Positions 48,101 through 59,802 of a stretch of DNA of 64,000 nucleotides are shown here, piece after piece. The notes under the pieces are model-generated. The model ran no database searches. It had not been told where the DNA came from and was given only the letters and a program-made list of their open reading frames with translations. Source of the DNA: Gryganskiella cystojenkinii. Taxonomy: Eukaryota > Mortierellomycota > Mortierellomycetes > Mortierellales > Mortierellaceae. Location: contig JAAAIG010000055.1 in NCBI GenBank assembly GCA_015852425.1, forward strand, positions 18,543-82,542. The letters are read 5' to 3'. Within the stretch, counting starts at the first letter, position 1. Each line of letters starts with the position of its first letter. A program made the position numbers and the translations under genes.

Positions 48101-50132
48101 CGTCCGCATCAGTATGAAGGATATCTTTTTGCGTCAAGGCGAGTCCCTGGAGGAACGACTGGCTCAGATCGAACTCTTGCCCAAGAGCACCCATCGTTAC
48201 AACGTGGCAGAGCAGCAGCAAGTTTACAGAGAAGAGATTACGCGCATCTGGAATGCGCAACGGGAAGCCCTCAGCAAGATTGAGGAAATCGAGGCCAATG
48301 ACGATATCAGAGACAGCGACGATGACGACGAGGACGCCTACAATCGTCAACGACGAGAAATGTCTGCCGTGGACCGAAGCCGAGTTTCACCTTCGCCTTC
48401 TCTCTTTGGAAGGTACCGTGACAGCGGAGAACGTGGCCAGGACCGCGATCGAGACCACGATGACGATGACAACGTTTCTGTGACAGGCAGTGTGAGCTCA
48501 CGTACCAGTGCAGGTAACTTTGGATCGTCTCGCAACAAGCACTTAATCATCAAGCGATTGATTCGCCAGCCAAACGGAGAGTCGGTTTGGAAGTCAGAGA
48601 CGATCCGAGACCCCGCGGTCATGAACACGTATATCCGTCACAGGCAGTTGATCGAGGAGAGCTCAACGAACCCCGAGGACATGGTTCCAACCGATGACGC
48701 TGCCAAGAACGAGCGTATGAGGAAGCGTATTTTAGAGGAGATTGCGCGATTAAACAGGAACCAGGAGCGCAGAATGGCTCGAGCCGCCGCCAAGCAAGGA
48801 TCTGCTCCACCAGAGATGCCTCTTCACCCCGCTGTCAATGCGTTGGGCAAGAAGAAAGTTGTGGTAAGAATTCCTTGATATATATGTGATACAGTTAGCT
48901 GGAAAGCGTCGTGTATGTGGAGGCCATATACTTAGTAGTGTCCCGATATTCGTATGTATCAATAGCGTCAATGCAGTAACTGCGGTGCTTTGGGCCACAT
49001 GAGAACCAACAAAAAGTGTCCCAAGTACGTGGATCCATCAGGCGCATTGCCCAATCCTGGTTATGTTATCCAAGGTGGCGCAAATGGTCCTGCTATTGGC
49101 GGAGTGGGCGGAGGAGGTATGATGTCTCCCCCACATGCGTCTGCTCGCGGTGGATCTATCCCTCCAGCAGGAGCAGGTACTCCTGGACGTGGACCCGGAG
49201 GATCTGATTACTTCCGACAGGACTCTCCACAGGCACCCGCTGGTAACAAGATCTCGATTCCAAAGGCGATCATTGACCGAGTCGCGGATCAAGAAAAGGA
49301 GCGCGAGCGAGAGGAGAAGGATGCATTGAAAGTCAGATTGCCGGTCAAGATGTTGAATTCAACGCCATTGCCAACCCCTAAGCGGAAACGAAGCGAGTCA
49401 GCCAGTCAACACGCAGATCAAGATGATTACGAGGACTATTTCCCTGCTGTAAAGTCGTATGGTCGTCGAAAGAAACCTGATGTGGAGCTAGCGAATATTA
49501 TCGAGTCAGTGTTATCGGCCATCCTTTCGATGCAGGAGGCCTCGTCATTCACAGCTCCGGTGTCGTTGAAGCAAGCACCCGGCTACGACATTGTGGTCAA
49601 ACATCCTCGAGATCTGTCCGGTATGCGTGATGCTAACAAAAACTATTACGCCTACCGCACTGCTGATGCGTTCTTGACGGACATGAGGATCATGGTGAAC
49701 AACTCTTGGCTCTATAACGGAGAGTTTTCACCTTGGACGGTCGCAGCTAAGGCTCTGCTGACCAAGGCCGAGGAGATTTTGGCACCTCAGGCGGATACCA
49801 TCCGACAGTTAGAGCAAGAGATCCTGGAAGCGGATATGAAGGCAAACATTTACACCGGCGCTATGACACCTGGAGGTGGTCCAACCTCTACAGCAGCGGT
49901 GCTTCCCAATCTTCATCCAGGTGGCTACGGCGTGCACACGAGTGCTACATTCCCCGGTATCGGCCAGCGTTTTGATGGCTTTGCTGCGTCGGTGGCTGTC
50001 CCTGCGTCTGTGGAAGCAATCCTTGCCCAATCATCATCAGCAACAGCAGCATCCAGTTCGGATGCGACGATGACAGAGGCCAATCCTGGCGGCGATGGCA
50101 GGGACGTCCATGTGAAGATGGAGTGGGAATAA
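45194..50132 (+). CDS. TAF1: TFIID subunit 1 (TAF1) with zinc knuckle and bromodomain
   Basis: TAF1 is the scaffold of TFIID and binds TBP, TAF7 and core promoter DNA in the nucleus. Six exons join in phase: 45194-45259, 45363-46020, 46130-46242, 46345-46708, 46810-48863 and 48966-50132, giving 1473 residues. The N-terminal acidic region includes DFSEINDLAIDNTEQEMFSG. The central DUF3591 region contains SNDRFYETLKEGRFQR, HALPAVKLMKPWYKNKLTKS and IVQNVGMGGFLVNYYRK. Near residue 1088 is the zinc knuckle CSNCGALGHMRTNKKC (C-X2-C-X4-H-X6-C). A single bromodomain-like region lies at about 1240-1345 (KHPRDLSGMRDANKNYYAYR, DMRIMVNNSWLYNGEFSPW). The end is Ala/Ser-rich. S. cerevisiae Taf1 lacks this bromodomain. 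Confidence 0.94.
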
Positions 50133-51763
50133 GGACACCCCTCTGTTCTTCAATTGTATATCAACTCTTGTGAATAAGAAAAACAAAAAATACAAAAAAT
50201 AAACAAAAAGATCATTTGCAGCAAATTCACCTTGAAAAGGCTGAAAAATGGCGAGGATGATGCCTTGGAATAGTGCATGTTTCATCAAAGACCTTGTCGC
50301 CGCTTCATGAAGCGGGAAGGATCCATCATGCGGCGTTATACACTTGCTTTGATTTTTATTGCCTATATTTTTTTTGCACTGAAGCCCCACGTTCTTGTAT
50401 TGTGGCCAATGATCGCAATCCGTCTATGACTCTTGCCCTCGCCCTCTCGCCCCCCTCGCCCCCATCGCTACCCTCGGATTTAAGCGGCAGGACCGGGGAT
50501 TCACCTGAGAAATACGTTCAGCCGCTGAACAAACGAGTAATGAAAAAAAAAAGAATATTCATGGTTTCGGACGAGAGAGAAAAAGCCAACCTAAGATGGA
50601 CCCTGATGCAAGTTTACGCTACCGAGAAAAATGTTACCAAGACCAGAAGGAAGAGGAAAAAGAGCTGTGGGGAGCAGCCTCAAGAGTTTTAGTATTTTTT
50701 TCTATATGAGGACGATGGGCGTAAAGTCAAGAAAGGCGAACCGCAGAAAGGGAGAGAGAGAAAAATGTCAATTAATGAGGCGGAGTTGCGAGCGCGTCCT
50801 TTGTGCATTTGGTTTGTTTTTGATCTCTTCTGGATGGCGAATTTTTTATTTCGTGCTCTCGTTTGGTTGAACACAAATAAAGGAGATGCCTCCTCACCAA
50901 AAGCGCCAAGTATGGCGTAAAAATGTTGCATGAGATGGAATCCAGCCTCGAGGTCAGCCTCGCGTTCAGAGACGGCGTTCAATTTTCTCACCTTTTCTCA
51001 CCATTCCCTTGGAGCATGGAACACGAACACCATTGACAAGAAAAACGTTTTATTGTTGTTTATGTTTACTTCTTTGAAGGCAATCGAATCCGTCGATGTT
51101 ATTTCACACAGATACCCCTTCACTTTTTTTCTCTGGTATCTGAAGAAAGCAAAGTGGGATTGGGTTGTCTAAAAAAAGGAATTCAGCATCCTGTGGACAA
51201 AATGAAATGAGTTTTCAGCCTCATTGAACCTTGTCCGGGCTAGAGTCTGCTCTCAAGTTTTTGCCCTGTTTTATTTCCCTGGGCTACAAAAAAAATATGC
51301 ACAGGGTGTCGCATGTGTTTTTGGGACTTGAGAAAGAGGGCTCACTGGCATGAAACTTTCAAAATGGGACATTCTTTGACATTCCTTGACAGGGTCTGGA
51401 AACGAGATGCGGCGTTTTGGTACTTTCCTGTTGGTGATAAAAAAAAAAAAAGAAATCAATTTGAAATTGCAGTGCTGAGGTCAAACAAACAAAGGAGACG
51501 GAGCAAGCGTGATTCCACTCAACGCGTCCACAGTTTCCACGACGAGAGGAGGGTAAGAGACCCCCCACCACTATTTTTACTTCTTTTTACCTTGCTGGCT
51601 ACCTTCCAGGAGGGCTGTTCATTGCATTAATATATATATTTTCTTGTTGCGAAGCTCATACTCTTAGAAGGGTCTTCCTTCACCTGCTAAATGCCTCTTT
51701 CTTTTTTTGATCGACGATTGGTTTCTCAACAGAAAGGAATATGGGGTAGGCGCTACTCTGCCG
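50133..51763. other. Intergenic, AT-rich
   Basis: 1.6 kb with A-rich runs and several small ORFs on both strands. None resembles a protein family. The last part leads into the TATA box of the repeat-protein gene. Confidence 0.5.
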
Positions 51764-51771
51764 TATAAAAA
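51764..51771 (+). promoter_or_regulatory. TATA box of the Kex2-type repeat precursor
   Basis: TATAAAAA lies 204 bp upstream of ATG 51968 and is followed by a CT-rich leader, a layout seen in strongly expressed fungal genes. Confidence 0.6.
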
Positions 51772-51967
51772 GGAACCCTACCCAAGTTTTCACTTTTTTT
51801 TTCTCTTTCACTCCTTGTCTCTCTTCTCTCAAACAATTAGTCCCCCTTCCAACAGAGTATCTCTTGTTCTTCTCCTTACCTTTCTCAGATAACGATCCTA
51901 TCCCCATTTTTTCACAACATAAAATACTCATACCCGTAATCAGCATCTCCACCCTAAAAGTCTCGTC

Positions 51968-52747
51968 ATGAAGATCCTTTCCTCTTCCATTGTTCTCTCG
52001 CTGCTGGTCAGCGTCGCCCTCCTCCAGTCGACCTTGGCTACCCCTGTGCCTGCGTCTACAGCCGTTGAAGAGATCGAGTCTGCCTACACGGCCGCCACCT
52101 TCCCTGGTCAGCCTCTTCCCGATGTCCGCCGTCGCTTGCCCGAAGAGATGGGAGCTGCTGCCGTGCCTCCTCACGCAAAGCCCCACCCTCCCGCTCATAA
52201 GCCTAATCCTAAGCCTCACAAGCCAGAGCCAAAACCTCACAAGCCTCACCCTAAGCCCACTCCAGGACACGGTGGCAAGCCCCCCGGCCACCCCAAGCGT
52301 ATGTTGCCCGAGGAGGAGATGATGGCCGCTGCTGTTGCCCCCACACCTAAACATCCGGAGCCTAAGCACAAGCCTGCCCCCAAGCACAAGCCTGCACCCA
52401 AGCATAAGCCTGCACCCAAGCACAAGCCTCACCCTAAGCCCACTCCAGGACACGGTGGCAAGCCCCCAGGCCACCCCAAGCGTATGCTGCCCGAGGAGGA
52501 GATGATGGCCGCTGCTGTTGCCCCCACGCCCAAGCATCCTGAGCCTAAGCACAAGCCTGCCCCCAAGCACAAGCCTGTGCCCAAGCATAAGCCAGGCCAC
52601 AAGGGCCCTCATTACAAGCGCGCAGTTCCTGAGCCTAAGCAGCCCAACAAGCCTCACACTGGCAAGCCCCACACTGGCAAGCCCCACACTGGCAAGCCTC
52701 ACAAGGGTGGCCCTCCTCACAAGCCCGGCAAGCCTACCGCTGTTTAA
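51968..52747 (+). CDS. Secreted His/Lys/Pro-rich repeat precursor with Kex2 sites
   Basis: A 259-residue single-exon protein with no recognised family. Residues 1-25 are a signal peptide (MKILSSSIVLSLLVSVALLQ, cut near LAT-PVP). Dibasic sites occur at RRR 54-56, KR 110-111, KR 171-172 and KR 217-218. After the first three sites the sequence restarts alike: LPEEMGAAAV, MLPEEEMMAAAV and MLPEEEMMAAAV; after the fourth it is AVPEPK. Between sites lie very basic blocks built from KHKPAP, PKPTPGHGGKPPGHP and, at the end, KPHTG repeats. This layout (signal peptide, repeated cassettes, KR between them) is that of fungal Kex2-processed repeat proteins. Cleavage would release four peptides of about 41-61 residues. 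The products could be antimicrobial, metal-binding (His-rich) or wall-associated; none of these is shown. Confidence 0.75.
   Translation: MKILSSSIVLSLLVSVALLQSTLATPVPASTAVEEIESAYTAATFPGQPLPDVRRRLPEEMGAAAVPPHAKPHPPAHKPNPKPHKPEPKPHKPHPKPTPGHGGKPPGHPKRMLPEEEMMAAAVAPTPKHPEPKHKPAPKHKPAPKHKPAPKHKPHPKPTPGHGGKPPGHPKRMLPEEEMMAAAVAPTPKHPEPKHKPAPKHKPVPKHKPGHKGPHYKRAVPEPKQPNKPHTGKPHTGKPHTGKPHKGGPPHKPGKPTAV
52150..52700 (+). repeat. Internal tandem repeats of the secreted precursor
   Basis: Two near-identical cassettes about 183 bp apart (each ending PGHPKRMLPEEEMMAAAV) contain shorter 18-bp units encoding KHKPAP. Three 15-bp KPHTG units follow near 52650-52694. Near-identity of the cassettes at DNA level suggests recent copying or homogenisation. 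Confidence 0.75.
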
Positions 52748-53260
52748 GCCACTGAGTATGGGAGTTCAATATTGAGAAATAAAAAGATACCTTCTTGCGT
52801 CTGCAAAAATAAAAATCCTTCTTATGCATCTCAGCTTTTCATTTACTCATATTTTATTCAGTCGTTACAGCTGAGAGTCGCGATTAAGACGGACCGTCCA
52901 AAGAAAACAAAGCAGCAAAGTTTCAATGGAAAATGAAACGATAGGATGCAAGTCGACTGAAAAAGGAAACGGGGATGGATCAACGTCTTCTAATCACTGA
53001 TTTTTTTTTTTTTTTTNNNNNNNNNNCACTGCCCTGTATTTTCACGTTCTTTCTTCATCGTCCTGACTACATTACATTCGCATGTTCATATCCATCCACC
53101 CTCGTACCCATTCCATCTCTTGTCTCCACAACTGCTTTTCATATTCAACAAACTAGCCAACTTTTCGCTCACTCAGGCACTCATTCGCTACTCGCTCGGG
53201 GACAGGGTGTCGGAAAGGAACTGATTCCAATTTATCCAGCACAGCTGAAGAACAGAACAG
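52748..53260. other. Intergenic with an assembly gap
   Basis: Holds the 3' end of the repeat precursor (AATAAA near 52777), a T tract and ten Ns at 53018-53027, then the upstream region of the amidohydrolase-like gene. The amount of missing sequence is unknown. Confidence 0.6.
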
Positions 53261-56055
53261 ATGGACCTCAGGACGGTAATACCGCATGCACCTACGAGGT
53301 CGTGTCACCCTGCAGCCGATCTTTTACATCGCCAGGGCTTCTTGTTTGTACTCGTTTTGATTCTGTCCCTGATGTCTGTTGTGGGACTTCAAGCAGAGGG
53401 TCTCGGTGAGTCTCCATGGAAACGCGGGAATCATTGAATGCATAAAAGGAGGGGCTCACTTGAGAATGTGACCTCATGACTCTTTTTTAATAGTTCGCCA
53501 TAAACCTTTTAATCGACTCACCCGCCCCTACCTTCGTTCTTTCCTTGCCTTCTTCCATTCTTTCCTCTTCTCTTCTTCAAACAACCACTAGTCGATTCGA
53601 CCTCGCACACCCTCCACTCAACCCTAGACGACCTTGACAGGGAAAGCAATCCTTCAACAGGACCTTTTCCTCCTCTTCCCCATCCTCTTCATCAACCACA
53701 TCGATTCTCAACCAATCGACTCGTCAACAGCGAATGTCGCAACAACGAGAACTCTTGCCCACAGTCCATCAAAGGTACCACCACCACCACTACAACCGAT
53801 AAAGAACAACATCAGCATCAGCAACAACGACAACAACAAACCCATCCATACCAAGAAAACCAGCTATACCAGGGCTCGTTATCCATGCCCACGTCACCGC
53901 AACCTCAAGTCCAGTCCTCTCTCCACTCTACTCGAGGAAAAGGAACTCCCAAGGGAGCCTCGGTTTTGGGAACTGGACCAGCTCCAATGCATCCTCACAC
54001 GCATCATCGTTTCCCAGAGCCGATAGTCTACCAGTTCACTCTGTACTACCCTGGTAATATGCCACTGGTAGTCACGGCTGGTCACGGCGGCTCAACTACT
54101 CCAGGCAAGGTCGTGAGCCGAAAGATGACCCACCGCTTTACCCCTATCGCGAACCTCGAGGAGCAAGGGCTACTCACGTTCGAGTCCTTTTCTAAACCTG
54201 TCCACAAGAAATCATCCCTTTCCGAGAACGTGCAGCATGAGGAGGAGGGAGAAGGGGAGGAGACGATGCCTTGGATGCCTCAGCGAGATCAGACCAAAGG
54301 AGGCAATTTCAAGCGCGACCTGAACACTCACGCGATGGCATTGAACCTCGCGAACGCCGTTTCTTGTCTGACCAGTGGACCTGTTGTCGACAGCGAGGGA
54401 GATTTTACCTCAAACGTCGTGCAAACCAAGAGTATGGATTCGCCGTCTTTGGTGGACACAATCACGGATTCGTCCGAGATTCCCCCGCATTGTCGGGCTC
54501 AAGGTCCCTGGGGCAATGACGATGCAGATTATCCTCTCATTTGGACAACCACTACTCCTGGACCTGCTGCCGCGACACCTCCTCCCATTCCTTCAACTGT
54601 AAACATGCCTCTCTTGACAAGATCCCCTCTCCGGAAGCAAAAGCGTGCCGCGACTCGCCGCTACCAACACTATTACCCTCATGTGATCGTCTTTCGTGTC
54701 CATCGGATCTATGTGGATGTGAACCGAAACATCACTGGCGAGAATGCGATTGCGGAGGGTCACCCTGTCTCGGAGGCTGCTTGGCGCGAGTATCATGACT
54801 TGATTGACCATGTCCAAGCCATGGTCGTTCAACAGCAAGAGATAGTGGCCGAAACGAACGAAACAGGGCCAAGCTTAGATCTGTTCATGGGTCCCAAGGG
54901 TGTTCAGACTCCTTTCGGAGGGAAGCGTGTTCCACGACCCGTCGCTACTCACCAGGAGGATTCAATGTTTCAAGGACCTTCCATCCCTACGCCGTCCAGT
55001 CGCGGACTTTTGCTGGATATTCATGGTAGGTGCAGAAAAGGACCAAAAATCAGTTGCGAGATCGTTTGCTTTAATATCAACTTGATACTCATCCATACCT
55101 GATTATATGCATAGGGCATACACACTCGACCAACTTGATCGAGATTGGATATCTCTTGAATGGATCTGTCTTGGCGATGAGCGATGCCAAGCTGGATGCG
55201 CACGCCAGAACTCTTACTCGGGAGGCCAGCATCCGATCGCTGATCACCTACTTGCGACAGCAAGAAGAAGAGACTGATACCAAGCACTCGTCACCCATCT
55301 CAGGATCCAATCCATCGTCATTGTCACCGTCGTCTTCTTCAATCCCCTCTACTCCAGGATCACTGCCTCCAACGTCAATGTCGAGTCCATCCTCATTGAA
55401 TATCGACCCGGTCCCATTTTCAAGACGGATCCGAGGCGCCAATGAGTCCCTGGGAGGGATGTTTCAGAGACAGGGGTTGAATTCGCTCCCGAGTCCCAGC
55501 AACCCTTCCCCTTGTCAGGAGTGTAGCTACTTTTTCGGTGGATATACGATTCAACAGCATGGCACTCGAGATCGTGAGACTGCACTGGATGCGATTCAAC
55601 TCGAGTTACCCAAGACGGTTCGATTGGTCGATAAAGAAGAAGGTCGAGAGTTGGGGATGAAGTTGGGGCGGGCTGTAGTCGAGTACATGACTCGGTATTA
55701 TGGTCTCTTGCCCCTGAACGTCGAGACAGCCTCAGTTCAAAAGTCGGTGCATAGTCTTGGATTGTCAGATATAGTTGGTAGCGGTTCGGACAACAAAGTG
55801 CACGATGGTGGTCCGGTACTGGGAGTTCAACCAGATATCATCCGAAAGAAAATCAGTGGACAGATGTCAGCCATTGTACAACAGGAAAGGAGGCATGCTC
55901 ATCGATACGGTTCAGCAATAGGTGCAAACAACGACCGTAGGGAGGATGACAACAACAGTGGTGATAGCGAGGTCGAAGAACTGGCCAAGAACCCGAGTAA
56001 AGGCTCGAGCAGGACAAGGCCCAAGACGAATCGTCAATCTTCGAGTCGTCTTTAA
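53261..56055 (+). CDS. N-formylglutamate-amidohydrolase-like protein with N-terminal signal or anchor
   Basis: Three exons, 53261-53405, 53592-55025 and 55115-56055, join in phase to 839 residues. Exon 1 encodes a hydrophobic segment near residues 27-43 (FLFVLVLILSLMSVVGLQAE) after a basic head: a signal peptide or type II anchor. A Gln/His/Pro-rich linker follows. The catalytic region resembles the N-formylglutamate amidohydrolase superfamily: PLVVTAGHGG (His213), LLLDIHGHTHSTN at the exon 2/3 junction (His526, His528), GGYTIQQHGTRDRETALDAI and LELPKTVRL. These would be metal-binding and substrate residues. Long Ser/Pro-rich inserts occur at 54450-54600 and 55280-55400. The tail is Arg/Ser-rich. 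A partial broken copy lies at 61074. The signal exon rests on phase and splice signals alone. Confidence 0.65.
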
Positions 56056-56733
56056 GAACTGAGGAGATTTTTTTTTTTGATAACCATAAAGAACGCCACT
56101 AAAATGAGACAAGCTTTGCCACCAAAAAAGGATGCGAGTTAGAACCTTGTACAGACAACAGCAGTCACACTTTCACTCCGAGCTTCCATGAGCATGGCTC
56201 GAAAACCAAAGAGAAATATGCAGTCACGCGACACACTTATCTTTCCAATCCTTGCGCTGCCCGCCTGTCATCACGCGCTTCTCTTTTGCCCTGTTTTCAT
56301 CACTCCCACTCCATAATCATTTGCGCCCACTCTTTTCTCGGGATTAATCACACTCCACGCTGTTATTCGTCACTTCCATTGGCGTCCTGCATTACTCTTC
56401 GTAGTATTGCTGACCTCTCCTCACACACACGCTCAGCAATCACAACAGCCGGAGTCGCAGCCACAGCGGCAGCAACCAACGAAAACAGAGTGTTCCAGTC
56501 CTGTACACTCTGTCGACTCCCAGGTAACTTCGTTTCATTTACTGCCTCTTACAAACGAAAGGAATGATTTTGTTTTGATAGCTGGTGAATGTCGCTCATT
56601 TATCATGGAGGTAGAATTAGTTGCAGAAGTTGCTAGGAGGACTCCGAGGAAGAAAGGCGATGCTATTTACTGGCTTGCCTGACTTCCCGTCATTTCTTTC
56701 CCTTCGCTTCATTCAATTGCTGCTAGAAGGGCA
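56056..56733. other. Intergenic, uncertain
   Basis: Contains a Gln/Ser/Pro-rich open stretch (56407-56520) ending at a possible donor CAG/GTAACTT. It might be an early exon of the damaged gene that follows, but no acceptor pairing is convincing. Confidence 0.35.
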
Positions 56734-58542
56734 ATGATGAGTGTGACCGTCCTGGTAGGTCTTCCATGGAGCCTGCTCATTGAGGAACCTTCGGCAGAGG
56801 ACGTCAATAGTTTGGGTCTCCAGCCATATCATGCTCCTCAATCTAAAAAATGATTTTCAGCCACAGATAGCTAACATCCCAATATTCTAATATTCTTGGT
56901 TGCAACTATAGCGCCTAATCTATATACTTAAATCTTCGACCATGAAAGCAAGGCTCCCGAAGAAGAGGAACTGCCCATGGACTGAATATCTTGCACAAGT
57001 TCCAGGAGTAGGCGATTGAAGCGACCCCAGGAGATCTCATATCTGGACTACCTTCGATATTGTCGGGTGTACAGCTCTCAAAAGGACGCCTATAACCAAG
57101 AATGGTTAAACACGATCTTACCCTCACTGCAAAACAGTGGACATCGTCTCTTGGAGCAGGAGTACTCAAGACTTGATCGAGAGTGGAGGAAAAATGCAGC
57201 ACAGATTGAAGCCTTCTGGTCCGGTCTACGCGCTGATGAGATTAAACAAGCTGACATTCTTCTAAACGACGAGCGCATGCTTCACTTGAAGCGAAATGCT
57301 GTTGAGCAGTTGAATATGACCGTTGAAGATTACACGAGGAGAACAGAGGAAATAACTGGCCGGAAGCGTCCATGCGATGCTCTTGACCATGAAGGTGCCA
57401 GACCTCGTTTGCCGCTCCGAAGGGAATGTAGGTACAACTTGGACAACTTATTGTTTAGTCTGCCAATCATACCGACAATTATTTTAACGTTTAATAGCTC
57501 CTCTCCACATGCAGGCCTCTCCTGTGGGCTCTTTCAGTATATATGAAGGAGACCCCTCCCACGATATCGAAGACAAGGATGAAGACAGCGTCATTTTGAT
57601 ACCTTCTCCTAGACCGTCTATGCAATCTGCTTTCGTTCACGAGGGTGCTGTTGTATCCGTGAGCTCAAAGAAACCCCAGTCAGTGCATGATTCCACTGAG
57701 GCTCAAAGAACAGAGGTGAGCTCATGCTAATGTTCTTCAGTGTACGCCTCTTGTTTAGCTCGCTGATGATCGTTATGAACCAATTCGAGGACAAACTGAG
57801 CGCGACCCCTGCGTGACGTATTGGTACTTTGTGTGGTCAGTTCTTTTTTTGGAAAAGACCGCAAAGTGCATGTGGACATAGGAGAGCTAGCCTCCAAGGC
57901 TACGAAGGCGGATATTCAAATCGAGGGGTTCTATGAGAGTGTTTCTCAAACTGGAGGGCGAAAGATTGATACTCTTGTCCGAAATAAGGATGCAACTAGT
58001 GGAACAAGCTCCTACATCGAGGTCGCAGCAAATGAACACAAGCCCATGCATGTGACCGACGCGGTTTTGGACCAGCAATGCAGCAAAGCAATTCGTATCA
58101 ACAGAAGCATCCTGCCCCGGACAGGATCTTCAGACACAATCGTATTCCTTGATGCCCACGGCCTGTCAGCCAAAGTCTTCGAGATGAGAGTACATGAAGA
58201 TGTATTTGGATGTGTTGGGCCACTGGGCAGGATCTGCCTCCCGTCGAACCGTTATGAAATGGATGCTTTTCTGGCTGGCGATTCACTGGACATGTTGTTT
58301 CGGTACAAGGTAAGATGTAGGTGTTTGAGCTATTATATATGCCCACTAGCACCACCATGTGCTTAACAAAACTATCGCTTTCATACTCTAAGATGCATAT
58401 CGAGTTGTTCGCCGACAATCTTCTATACGAAAAAGCGCAAGAGCGCTTTACAATCAAGCCGGCCGAGCAGCAACAGTCCACAATGACACCGAGTTTCTAC
58501 ACTCCCACAAAAAAACGGACTAGCACCACGAAGCAGATGTGA
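56734..58542 (+). pseudogene. Probably decayed member of a large accessory family
   Basis: I recognise the layout, not a function. Segments in order: VTVLVGLPWSLLIEEPSAED (56740-56850, then a stop); a helical part with LDYLRYCRVYSSQKDAYNQE (57016-57437); a Ser-rich exon (57500-57717); a short exon with DPCVTYWYFVW (about 57760-57836); and a C-terminal domain (57850-58310) with KVHVDIGELASKATKADIQI, GGRKIDTLVR, SYIEVAANEHKP and FLAGDSLDMLFRYK. A last exon ends at 58542. Frames change between the first two segments. They change again at a run of seven T (57844-57850), where one more or two fewer T would restore continuity. The ID...EVAANEHK spacing resembles PD-(D/E)XK nucleases; this is weak inference. 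Either decay or sequencing error in the homopolymer explains the breaks. Confidence 0.5.
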
Positions 58543-59802
58543 GTGAGTGGCAAATGTCTTTCACCATGGAGGTTCAGACCATCGGAATAAAGAGAGAAAT
58601 AGCATGATCTTCTCAAACTACACTCCTGCCAATGAACAAGGTCTTTCATGTGTTTGACTTAAAACCTGACAAAATGATGATCCACATCATCGTCCAGCAA
58701 CCACGTTGACTTTATGCCAACCTAAACCCTTCGCCAGCACAAGGATATGTTTTGTCCAACAGTTTTGTCGACAAGGACCTCTCTGTTCATCAAATCAGGC
58801 GACGGATATGGTCCTTGTCAATCTTTTTGTCGGGAGGATCTCTTATCCGGGAATCGTCAAATCTACAACTCTTTAGCTTATGTACGTCAAAGAAGCACGA
58901 TCCGTTCGTCCGCCAGTCTCTCCTTTCCTCAACAAAAGGTGCCTTTGTAAAGCAACAACAGCACCTCTTCTGGCGCAGACTTGACTAGGAGCAGAGGATC
59001 TAGTCGACAGAGCGTTGGTGGTCTCGATGCCTTTGGTTGTAAAAATCGTCTGTCCCACATGGAGTCAGGATGCCGACGATTTCAACAGCCTGACCAGTTT
59101 CGAAATTGCGACTTTGCTCGACCTTTTAGTTCAGGATTTTTTTGAATTGATCAATTCAACTTTTTGGGCTGGATGAGTTAATGGACGGTCTATTAACTGA
59201 GTTGCAATGCATGACTTTGGGACAAAAGTCCTATTCGTATTCACTAATATCGGAAAAGGGGTAATCGTCGCGCTCTAGCACAGATTCTGACTTAGACGCG
59301 TTCAGCCATAATCCAACGGATGAAACTGACATAAGATGACTCAGGTACGCACAAAGGACGCACGGGCAAATGACTCAAACCTGCAACGTTGACGAGAAAA
59401 TAACTATTTAAAGGGCTACACCCGATCCAATCTTTTGATTCCTAGTCTTTTGAAGTAATCCATTCACATTACTCTCATCTTACGGAACTCTATAACCATC
59501 AAGTAAAGGTAAGAGCAAGCCGCCATTATACGTTAAGCCCATTTTTTTTTGATTTCACACCATGGCATGCGGTACTCAAGACAAGGAAAAGATGGATTGA
59601 AACGTAAAGCTTCGACCGACCTCTATCCTATTGGTGCATAGATTGTGTCTGCATCCCAATGGTGCACATAGACAAGTTTGATAAGCATGAAATATGTACT
59701 GGCGCAAAGAGATGATCTCTTTGTTTAGGCCCTTAAACAACACTTCATTCAGTTTTTTCGCCGTCTTCTGATCTTCTCAGCTCGCTGTTTAAATCCTAGG
59801 CA
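58543..59802. other. Intergenic, AT-rich
   Basis: Two overlapping ORFs at 58747-58988 lack family resemblance. A long T-rich, stop-rich stretch follows. The last 400 bp lead into the SnoaL-like gene and contain two TTTAAA-type boxes (about 59405 and 59787). Confidence 0.45.

Noticed and set aside
47691..48350. 219-codon minus-strand ORF inside TAF1
   Set aside because: TAF1 matches its family in the sense frame across this region.
51680..52720. 346-codon minus-strand ORF antisense to the secreted repeat precursor
   Set aside because: It is the mirror of the Lys/Pro/His repeats (Leu/Gly/Arg rich) and contains no independent signal.
52975..53409. Plus-strand ORF spanning the Ns
   Set aside because: It crosses an assembly gap of unknown length; the coding frame here is the other one starting at 53261.
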